DNA from: Galdieria partita
Lineage: Eukaryota > Rhodophyta > Bangiophyceae > Galdieriales > Galdieriaceae
DNA: 64,000 bases
Direction: 5' to 3'
Assembly (NCBI GenBank): GCA_025991245.1
Contig: BQMJ01000015.1
Span: forward strand, 62,001-126,000
This document shows positions 10,037 through 19,143 of this stretch, piece after piece. The position numbers and the translations under genes are program-made. How positions within the stretch are numbered: position 1 is the stretch's first letter; every line of letters starts with the position of its first letter. The notes under the pieces were generated by a model. That model ran no database searches. It was not told the DNA's origin and saw only the letters and a list, made by a program, of their open reading frames with translations.

Positions 10037-11941
10037 TTACAAATCCATATTTTCATATATTCGAATTTCACCACTATAGCCAGCAGTAATAATCACTCTG
10101 CCAATGGCACTATGGTTTGCTCCTTTTCTATTCGATACGACATTTGGTGCGAATATGGCACACGAAACAATACAATTGTGAGCCATAAAATGTTCCGACC
10201 ATTCATTCTGTTCAGTCTTGCCATTATTTTCAGGTACCTTTTGAGGTTGTGTCTTCCAAATATATACTTGACGATCCTCTGAACCACAAAGGATGTATTC
10301 TCCATCTTCACTATAACAAGGATGAATCTGACTACAAAAGTTGCGATGTCCTAAATATTTACAAGTACGAACAAGAGACTCCAATCGATAACAACGAAGA
10401 CGACTATCATTTGAAGATACCAAAAACTAAAAAGCCAACAATATAGAAATATATAAAATGTCGTAACAACTCACTTCATCCGAATGGGGTTTAAAACTAA
10501 TACCGGATATCTTACTGCCTTTGCTATTCTTACCCCTTCGTGAACAAACTTCCACTTCATTCACTTGTTGTAAAGTCCACGTTCCTTGCTATGTTTTGAC
10601 ATATTTCAATACTCCATAGAATATGATACCATTTCATAGTACTCACATCTTGTTTCAAAAGAAATGACTTGCACAGTCCCTTATAAGTACCCACTAACAA
10701 GTGCTTGCCATCTCGAGACACACTTGATGCCGTAATGAGACCCTGTCGATCCTTAAAGGTAATCACTTTCTTTTCGGCAACATCCCATACACGAAGTTTT
10801 TCATCAAGTGCGCCACTAATAAATATACCTTCTTCGATGGGATGAAAATGAACTGTCGTAATAAAGTCACTGTGTTGAAACTTCCGAAGGGCTTCATTGA
10901 CTGAAGGATGCCACAGACGGACGGTTTTGTCCATTGAAGCACTTAATAAAAAGTCATTCTATATCAGAGTTGATAAATATTTCATTACAACAATGCCGAC
11001 CAAAAAAACTCACCTTCGACCAAGCAATATCCAGAATATCCAGTTTATGACCCATAAACTCTCGAAAAGGTTGTGATTTCAATAACTGTCTGGGATATTT
11101 GGTCTGAATGTTCATTTCTCTATTTGAAATACTGTTTTCGGTATCCTTTCCAGTAGTCTCTTTTGAAGATGAACGAGTACCAGAAGAAGAAAAGCTTGGC
11201 TCCGAAACAACATGTTTGTTTAGTCCATCTTTCGATTTTCCGTTAAATGTCTCTGAGTAATCCTGATTCCAATTGACTTCTGGATTGCCTAGAAAAAGAC
11301 AATTGTCTCTCTTCAGTATCTTTAACCCAAGAATAGGGATTGACAAACTTACCTTGACCACACAACAACCATACACGAAGCACAGCGTCCTGTCCTCCTG
11401 TTGCCAGTAAATTGCCTTTTTCATTCATCCTGAGAGACCATATCGGTCCATCATGTGCACGAAGCGCTTGAACGACAAACAAGTTGTCAAATTCTGCTTC
11501 CGCTTTTTTCGTATTTATCTATTGTACCCAACGTCATTTAAAACAAAGGAATGGTTGCTTTCTTCACCTTTACGTGTCCAACACCCTTCACTATATTTCT
11601 CTTTTCACGAAAAGGAGTTCTCTTTATCAAGGAAGGATGAGCTCTTCCTAGAAACGAATTTCGCGGTTTCTCTTGAGTATTTAGAGTTGACACGGTCATA
11701 GAAGCGGAGAGTTGTTCCTCTTGGGAAGCAAATCTTAGAAAAACAGGGTCGACAGGCTTTTCCAAGTCTTTTACAGAAGTCTTTTCACCCTATTCAACCA
11801 ACATAAAATAGATATTCAGGTAATTGTTGCATCCAACACCACCAAACCACAAACCGTGTCCAAATTCTTAACTATCAAGTTGCCATCCGAATCGAAAAAG
11901 TTTTTCCAAGGCACCCCTGAAGGGACCTTTTGAGGGTTCAT
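10037..11941 (-). CDS. WDR44-like WD40 repeat protein
   Basis: Seven exons (11941-11855, 11789-11574, 11518-11353, 11288-11014, 10958-10647, 10588-10475, 10426-10037) join in phase to 519 residues. The WD repeats include LRAHDGPIWSLRMNEKG, FMGHKLDILDIAWSK, SASMDKTVRLWHPS, GALDEKLRVWDV, SNDSRLRCYR and CGSEDRQVYIWK. The stretch VEVCSRRGKNSKGSKISGI is the (S)RRGxxxxGxKITGI signature that separates WDR44/rabphilin-11-type proteins from other WD40 families. Metazoan WDR44 binds Rab11 in endosome recycling; whether that holds here is inference. The N-terminal VPWKNFFDSDGN is also conserved in plant members. An in-frame stop upstream supports the ATG at 11941. Confidence 0.85.
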
Positions 11942-12352
11942 AACGTTAGGTTCCGAGTCGTGGTCTTCTACTTGTCGTTATGAGTACTTTCTAGTACAAG
12001 GTAGCAAGTTTTAACCAGCTTACCCATTTTATTTGTGATTCCCTAGACCATGTGTTCCGAAGAAAGTCAATTGAAAAGATCATTTTCAATAGAAAGCGGG
12101 ACAGCACATTTTCCTATGGGGACTAAGTAGGCACAGACAATGGGGCAAATGGGGTTTTTGGTGCACATTCCGTTTTGGCGCCTCTTCACCCACTTTTTCT
12201 AAGCAAAGATCAAGAAGAGAAAAATGCTATTCCCCCATTGTTCAAAATCAATTTCCAACCATGTGGCACAAAAAACAACTCCTATTTTCCCTCTTACGGT
12301 TCAAGTGGTATTATTATACACAACACGTCGAAACTTTTAGCGACTTGCAAAC
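11942..12352. other. Divergent promoter region
   Basis: A 411-bp spacer between divergent start codons (WDR44-like, and the disordered-protein gene at 12353). It contains one E2F-like octamer (12174-12181). A 76-codon frame from 12175 spans most of it and reads into the next gene's first exon in another phase; it has no family resemblance. Nothing else was recognised. Confidence 0.6.
12174..12181 (+). promoter_or_regulatory. E2F/DP-consensus-like octamer
   Basis: TTTGGCGC matches the TTTSSCGC E2F/DP consensus and lies 172 bp upstream of the ATG of the 12353 gene. A single 8-mer match can occur by chance, so function is unproven. Confidence 0.3.
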
Positions 12353-14294
12353 ATGGATGCTCAAGAAAACTTATTAGAACTTTCTCAACTAGACCATCCA
12401 GATGATATTGACTTGTTCCAAACTCTCAAATCTGATATCATGCGTAAAGAGACTCGGGTTCCCGACCAATTTCAATGGTTATCTTTAGAGGTATTATTCC
12501 CTTTCTCCTTTAGCCTTCGAAGCTAAATAGTGCCAATTGCAGATTCAGTCTTTATCAAGATACACGCAAAAGTCATTAAAGAGTATCATGATACAGTTGA
12601 CAAGACTAGGAAATGTACAGGAAGATGACGACTTGCAACCAATTGCTAGAGAACTCAATCATCACATTCAACAAAGTGGAATGGAATATATGCGAAAGAT
12701 GTCATGGATAGCTGAAAGACTACGAAGACAAACCATTCTATTCACATCTAATAACCAAGACTCCGTTCTTTTGGAACAATCCTTATTACAAGACAAAGAA
12801 AATTGGGTCGAGAATAACCAAACTGCAGGAAAACCCAGTCCATCTCGTATACTCCGAGAGTCACAACAAACCAAGCCAGTAGAACCTCCGATTACAACCA
12901 AAGGTACTCTATCCAAACAAAAACCAGCAAAGGAGCAACTCGAAGCAACATACAGCCACAATCATTCTTCTTCTTCTTCTTCTTATACTACAAAGAAAAC
13001 CCCGCAGTCTCCAGAGTTTGTCCAGTCTAGCCATTCAGATGCCAAAAAAGATATAACTTTGCATAACAAAGCAAGTAAGGAGATCAATACCAATCTAGTC
13101 ACAGAGGCAACTTCGAAAAGCGTCCAAACAACAAAAAATGACGAGAAAGAAACGTCCAAGTCTAATATTCAGGAGGAGCCAACGTTTCAAAGTGTGAAAG
13201 ATAGAATACAACAATTTTCAAATACCATTCATGAACAAGACCGAGAGAAACAGTTGGAGCAATACACCAAAGCTACTCTGCTATCCAGACGTTCAAAAGA
13301 AAGGACAACAAACAACCTTAATTATGCATCTAGTCCAGAAAAACAAATAGCCCATCTACCATCATCTAGCACAGACGAACATAAAAAGGAGTCTCATACA
13401 AATAAGGAACCCTTGGAGACTTTGCTGAAAACTAATGAAAGTCAGGAGAAAGCTGAGTATTATCGACACTCTGAAATGAAGAAGCCTGAAAATGTGTCGC
13501 GACAAACAGAACCAAAGAAACCGTTGCAGGCAAGATACAACTCTAGAGAACGATCTCTTTCTTCCTCATTACAAGGAGACTCTGATAACAGAAAGTCAAC
13601 TCAACAAGAAACTAAAGAAAATACATCTTCTTTATCCAATCGAAAACCGGCTGCGTCAGGGAAAGCTCAGCTGTGGACTAACTTGCCACCCATAACTGTC
13701 GAAAATTGGGAGAGAACCAAGGAAACAAAGCAAGTGGAAAGTTCTGTTCAAGACAAGTTTTCTTTCCTTAGCAAATCAAACAAAAGTCATAAACCAAAAA
13801 GCAAAGGTGTTTCAAATAAGTCGAAAAAGGAAGAAGTGACTTCTTTGTTTTCCGCTTTCAAACAGGGTTGGTCAAAGATAGCCAAGCCTCAAGACTTGCA
13901 GCTTTTCAAAAAGTCGTCTCCAAGCACTGCTGCTTTAGATAACGAGATAGTGTCCTCAGCTTCTCGTTCCATTAATCCTGGTATGAATATTACGGATTCC
14001 TTGGAGACTTTATTTCCTCAAAGTGATCTATCACGTATTCATGAGCCCGCTGTACCGCTGTATCCTATACAAGTAAGTAGTCGTTGTATTGACAAAGTCC
14101 TCAGAGTTCAATTCTAGTAGGAAGGAATTACAACTTTCCAACCAACTGCACCCATTCTCAATAACAGCATTTTGTCTCAAGAAGCCATCTCTTCACCAAA
14201 CCAGGATAATACTCATTGGATAGACTGTCAAACCACTGATGGTCGACATTTTAGATGGAATATGTATACTCAACAAGTAGAGTGGTCGGAGTAA
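12353..14294 (+). CDS. Long, largely disordered Ser/Lys/Gln-rich protein, unknown function
   Basis: Three exons (12353-12490, 12543-14072, 14121-14294) give 613 residues. Residues 1-115 look helical and ordered (an acidic Leu-rich start, then IQSLSRYTQKSLKSIMIQL and MEYMRKMSWIAERLRRQ). Residues ~120-570 are low-complexity and Ser/Thr/Lys/Glu-rich, with a Ser run encoded by a TTC tract near 12966. The last ~25 residues (DCQTTDGRHFRWNMYTQQ) form a short tryptophan-rich module reminiscent of WW-like strands, though not a full WW domain. I do not recognise an ortholog. The architecture, with ordered ends and a basic phosphorylatable middle, suggests a scaffold or cytoskeletal adaptor, which is inference only. 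The second acceptor (14119-14120) is chosen because it keeps the frame open. Confidence 0.75.
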
Positions 14295-14311
14295 CATCTT
14301 GATTGTGTTTT

Positions 14312-14317
14312 AATAAA
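14312..14317 (+). terminator. Poly(A) signal AATAAA
   Basis: AATAAA lies 18 nt after the stop of the 12353 gene, a plausible cleavage/polyadenylation signal for that transcript. No cleavage site can be placed from sequence alone. Confidence 0.5.
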
Positions 14318-14653
14318 GTTGGGTTTAAGTTTGGAATCAGTATATGATAGTGAATTTCATGGGGTTTCTACAAAAGAAAAGTTTGAAGAGAGACATGAAT
14401 GTTTTGACCCTTTACTGTCAAATAAGGACATTTTGCAAGGTTCATTCACAACATTACACAGTGCAGGTCGTGAGGCATTTGAAATTTTTGTCTTTGCAGT
14501 AATATGCAAAGTGTGCAAGCCGACTAGCATGATACCATTGCGCTTCAGTATTCTTCATTTGTGCCCAATGTACTTTGACATAAATACTTGAAGAACTTAA
14601 TTTTCTCTTTATCAACTAGTCAACCCCCTTTGGAGTTTTGTGCTACTACTAAG
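14318..14653. other. Convergent intergenic spacer
   Basis: 336 bp between the disordered-protein gene and the convergent peroxidase gene. A 90-codon plus-strand frame exists, but its only in-frame ATG is near its end, so I do not call it. No RNA gene or repeat was seen. Confidence 0.5.
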
Positions 14654-15742
14654 TTATATTGGGAAAAAAACTGGCTCACTGCTGCTACCAAATGGAGAGG
14701 ACGAAAAAGGAGCTGATGGTTCGGATGGAGCTGATGGTTCACTTCCAAAGCTTGGGAATGGGTTAGATGGAATACTTGGTTCAAAAGATGAAGGTTGAAC
14801 TGATTGTTGTGATGGAGCCGGAGTAGCTACACCGATATCACTCAAAGGACAAGGTCCAGTCGAAGTTTGATTACAGAAAATCCTAGAAATATATTTTCCA
14901 AACACAGCGGAAAAGTCATCGAAGAATTGTTGTTGATCATTGGCATATTGTTGAACCAAACTCCTCATCGTATTATCATCCAAAAGCTCGACATCTGTAT
15001 TTAATTTACCTTCGAAGTCTCCTTCAATGAGTTCCTATTATTCAATCATAAAATCTGTCATCCCAAACATTGGAGAATAACATTTCTACCCACCTTGTAA
15101 TAATGATTGCCAAAGGTATGGTTATGTCCAGGGCACATAGGAACACCGTGACACACTCCCTACATTCAACAGGATATATCAATACAACTCAAATACATAG
15201 ATTTTTCCTCAACTTACCACACTGTGAGCACCTGATAGAGTTACCACGTTTTCCTTTGAGAATCCAATGGCATTAAAAGCGCCTATCAGGGCTGATAGGC
15301 TCATGGTTGGTTCTGGGATTAATCCAGCTGGATCAGGAATACCTCTGTCAATTCTTCCATAGTACACTGGAACTTCTGGACCTCCCAAAAACTTGAGAGC
15401 AGTAACTGCACAAGAGTTGATCAAGTCAGCAATACTTATACAGGGAAACTGGGTTTTGTATGGCAACAACAACGGTTTCAAAGGTGGCAATCCTGCATTC
15501 TCCGGTCTGTCTATTTCTTCTGGTAGAAACAGGGCACCGTTGCACCCATTCCAGCAGTCATGAAAGGCAGAGTGTAGACACATAGGAGCCATGGCTTCAT
15601 TCTGTGTAAAGTTCTGGATAAACATGGATTCTATTTGCTTTATAGTATCTGGAGAACATTGTGCCCGAACACTAATGTTAATAGATACAAACAATAATGC
15701 TGCTACTGAAAGGATGTATTTGAAACCTCCCAACCTTGCCAT
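14654..15742 (-). CDS. Secreted haem peroxidase, copy A (distal Arg replaced by His)
   Basis: Three exons (15742-15218, 15159-15094, 15034-14654) give 323 residues. Residues 1-28 are a signal peptide (FKYILSVAALLFVSINISVRAQ). The plant-type peroxidase core includes FHDCWNGCNGAL with distal His61 and the proximal motif LSGAHSVGVCHG with His173. The distal Arg, four residues before the distal His in R-x-x-F-H, is His57 here (CLHSAFH), whereas the neighbouring paralog keeps Arg (CLRGAFH). The C-terminal ~70 residues are Pro/Ser-rich. The enzyme probably acts outside the cell or in the wall. Without the distal Arg, compound I formation may be slow, so activity could be altered. It is a tandem duplicate of copy B with identical intron positions. 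Confidence 0.85.
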
Positions 15743-16198
15743 GTTCTTCTAATGAACAACAAAACTTCAGCAAGTATTTGATCGCTTTTAAGCTTCATTT
15801 CACATGCGATCATTTCGGAAATGAAATGAAAGAACAACCCAATGGGAACACAATCACCACGAGAAATGGAATCGAATCGCTGTTCTTTCCAGAAATTTGT
15901 CGCTTCAAGTGAATGGACATGTCGATTGTCACATTTGACCATTTCTGGACTGTAGATTCGGCAATTCTTTCAATCATTTGTCGTCAACTTTACGAACCAA
16001 TGCTTTCTTGACCTACTTGTCCAATGGGCATTTTGTTCCAGAAAAGTTACAAAGTGTTTGTTCAATGAGAAGCTACATGGAGAAAGATGTATTTGTAACG
16101 TTGTTGATGTGAGAAATTTATTATATGCATGGACAGTAGTATCTCTTATTCTCTTTGGAACAGAAAATATTCCTGTCTATGCTTCTCTTATAAACAGT
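15743..16198. other. Spacer between tandem peroxidase genes
   Basis: 456 bp holding the promoter of copy A and the 3' flank of copy B. Short open frames on both strands lack family resemblance. No pseudogene remnant or repeat linking the two copies was evident. Confidence 0.5.
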
Positions 16199-17326
16199 CT
16201 AGGGACCAGGGAATATAAAAGTGGGGCCAAAAACCTGAGACTGTTGTGCCGGCACTGGAGTGGGAAGATCCAGCGGGGACTGGAAGGGCTCGATAGGTAT
16301 ACTAGTACTTGAGGGAAGAGTTGGAAAGGTACCAATCGCAGGAGAAACAGTTGATGTTTCGATAGGTTGACCAGGTAAACTAGAAAAAGAGCTAACGGGG
16401 ACTCCTTCGGACGAGGAGGACGAACTACTGGAACTTGTCGCACTTGTGCTGCTTTCAAGAGGACAAGGTCCATTAGAGGACTGATTGCATTGGATACGGG
16501 AAATGTATTTTCCAAAGACTGTGGTAAAGTCATCAAAAAATTGCTGCTGGTCGTTGGCGTACTGTTGAACCAGACTTCGCATAGTATTATCTTGAAGAAG
16601 ATCGATATCCGTCTGTAGTTTGCCTTCTAGTTCTCCATTAAGCAATTGCTATGAAAGATTAGAGATGACGATGAGTATCATGAGAGATATGCTTACGACA
16701 TAGTAATGATTTCCAAAAGTTGTATTTTGACCTGGACAGAACGGCTGACCTTCACAAACACCCTTATAGAACCAGAGTTAGTACATGGCTTTGTATTCAA
16801 ATTTTGATAAACATACGACACAATGTGCTCCAGAAAGAGCTACAATTTCAGTGGAATTGAACCCGATAGGTTCGAAAGCTGAGATAAGTTCCTGTACAGA
16901 CAATGTCGGACCAGGAATGAGACCATTAGGGTCAGGAACACCGGTATCGATTCTGCCAAAGAACACAGGAACATCCGGCCCTCCGAGGAACTTTACAGCT
17001 GTAACTGCACAGGAATTGATCAAGTCAGCAACGCTCACGCAAGTGAATTGGTTAAGAAAAGGTTCTAGGAACGTCTTGAGTGGTGCCAATCCTACATTTT
17101 CACTCCTGTCTATTTCGTCAGATAACAACAAGGCACCGTTGCAGCCATTCCAGCAATCATGGAAAGCTCCTCGTAGGCAGAGAGGAGCCAGTGCCAAATT
17201 TTGAGTGAAATTTTGGACAAACAAGTTTTCTATTTGAGTCATAGTAGAAGAAGTACATGCTGCTTGGATACTATGTCTTATTACTATGGTGCATATAAGA
17301 AGGATAGGCACTCTGAACATTTTCAT
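16199..17326 (-). CDS. Secreted haem peroxidase, copy B
   Basis: Three exons (17326-16817, 16762-16697, 16648-16199) give 341 residues. The frame stays open upstream to 17473, but the ATG at 17326 begins a clean signal peptide (MFRVPILLICTIVIRHSIQAA), so I prefer it. The distal site is complete, with Arg52 and His56 in CLRGAFHDCWNGC. Proximal His168 lies in LSGAHCV, followed by GVCEGQPFCPGQ. The Cys pattern (DC...GC) resembles class III peroxidases, but GCN replaces the GCD calcium-site motif, so class membership is open. The C-terminus is a Ser/Pro/Thr-rich extension of ~75 residues. The intron positions after the proximal His and after NHYY match copy A exactly, confirming tandem duplication. 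Confidence 0.88.
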
Positions 17327-17763
17327 GATGACGACAGACAATAATAGTCCTGCAAGTGAACTACGATGTTTTAAAGAAAATTGTCTTTCGAGTTTCGGAT
17401 CGTTGTGGAATGAAAACTCTTCAACGACCACTAAAATGTTACTTTTCTTGTCGCTTTGTGTGGGAATCGACACGATTGACCGATGAAGAACGGTTCGGAT
17501 TCTTCAGTGGATATGTGGCGTGAAAAGAACACTTCCCTTCAACAACGTGGCGAGAGATTCGTATAGAAAGAAGAAGAAATTTCCAAGTTAAAGTTATCCA
17601 TTGAATATACCGCAATGTTTACTTTTATTTGAATACTTGTTGTTACAGGTGCCACGGTTATATATGAAGGAGGTAGTAGAATGGTTGTGAAAAAGGTTTC
17701 GACTCTTTTTTGGAATAAAGTTGTACATTTTATTTGTTCATCTATGAAGAACTTAGTTTTTGG
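17327..17763. other. Divergent promoter region
   Basis: 437 bp between peroxidase copy B and the Nudix gene. Plus-strand frame 17734-17763 precedes the Nudix ATG but has no ATG itself. Nothing else was recognised. Confidence 0.5.
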
Positions 17764-19138
17764 ATGACTCGTTTATGGTTAGTTGGGAGGACATGTACAG
17801 GATGGGGTCTACTTGTGCATGCTACTAGATATTCATGTCCGTGGTCGTTCTGCTTTCGTCAAGTTGTCTTTCGTTCCTATCGTGACTTGCGGACTCTAAA
17901 GAGACCAAGTTGTTGTGTTTGGTATAAAAACAGATCTACCCAACACTTACGTTGGGTTTTACCGTTTGGCAACAGCCGTTACACGAGGCATAGTTTAGGA
18001 TTCTTCGGTTTAGCTGGCATATTGTCGAAATCCATATCCGAGCCTATCATCATGAACGATAGAGGATTATTAAATACCTTTTCTAGGTCACCTTTGGATC
18101 GACTCAACAACCATAGAAACCAAGCCTCTTTATTAGAAGAGTGTGAACAGTCCAGTCAAGTGAGATATCTGATATTCTTCCGTCGGGAACCGTTATTGAA
18201 GGTAGTTATGGAACAAGATCTTTCGGGAAAGGAACCTTTTATACAGCAAGTTCATATTGCTTGGTTTACTAGGGAACATGGTCTGGTGGAAGAAATATTT
18301 GCCTCTGGAAGACAAGCTATGTTATTAGGAAAGTGGACGGATGTCAACCACACAAGTTCGTCCGATGAACATATTTCATCAGATATATATAACAAGTATT
18401 GTTTTGTGTTAGATGCTACAGGAATATGGAACGACGATCAAGTAACTCAATTAGGAGTGCGGCCTATGAATATTCGAACACTTTTATCGAAAATTCAGTT
18501 GAATCCCCGGGAAGCTGCTGTATTGGCTCATGCACAGTCGTTGCTTGAGTTTCATTCACGTCACCAATATTGTGGAAAGTGTGGTGCGGTGACAGAGTTG
18601 GGAGGATTGGGTAATAAGCGTGTTTGCAGTGCAGGATGTGGAATGGAATGGTTTCCTAGAAGTGATCCCGTTATTATTGTTGCTGTAGTGAAAGATGATC
18701 ATTTGTTGATGGGAAGACAATCGAGTTGGCCTTTGGGTCGTTATAGTGTTATTGCAGGATTCATGGAACACGGTGAAAGTATAGAAGATGCTATTTACAG
18801 AGAAGTAAAAGAGGAGACTTTTATTCAAGTTGGTCGCTGTCGATATCATTCTTCACAACCGTGGCCATTTCCTTACAGTCTTATGTTGGGCTTTGTTGCA
18901 GAAGCATCGTCACAAACGTTTCAAGTAGATAAACACGTAAGTGAAAAGTGAAATGTGCGTATTCTTTCACATGTTCTATTTTCAGGAATTGGATGATGCC
19001 AAGTGGTTTTCGAGGGAACAAGTTCGACAAATGTTATCGAATCAAGAATCTCATGGCCTCCGTGGTCCACCACCTCAAAGTATTGCTTATGAATTGTGTC
19101 ATGCATTTGTCAACGGAGATGAAATATGCAACTTTTAA
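17764..19138 (+). CDS. NADH pyrophosphatase-type Nudix hydrolase (NudC/NUDT12-13-like)
   Basis: Two exons (17764-18936, 18986-19138) give 441 residues. After a ~180-residue N-terminal region comes a four-Cys zinc ribbon (YCGKCG...CSAGCG). Next is a Nudix box (GFMEHGES...REVKEET) and then SQPWPFPYS, the SQPWPFPxS signature that marks NADH pyrophosphatases and NAD-decapping enzymes. The expected chemistry is hydrolysis of NAD(H) to NMN(H) plus AMP. The glycine of REUxEExGU is Phe here (EETFI). The first 60 residues are basic and hydrophobic and may target mitochondrion or plastid. The stop lies only 5 bp from the convergent CLC stop, so 3' UTRs must overlap. Confidence 0.88.
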
Positions 19139-19143
19139 ACTAT

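Noticed and set aside
14319-14591. 90-codon plus-strand frame between the disordered-protein gene and peroxidase A
   Set aside because: No ATG near its start, immediately downstream of a poly(A) signal, no motif.
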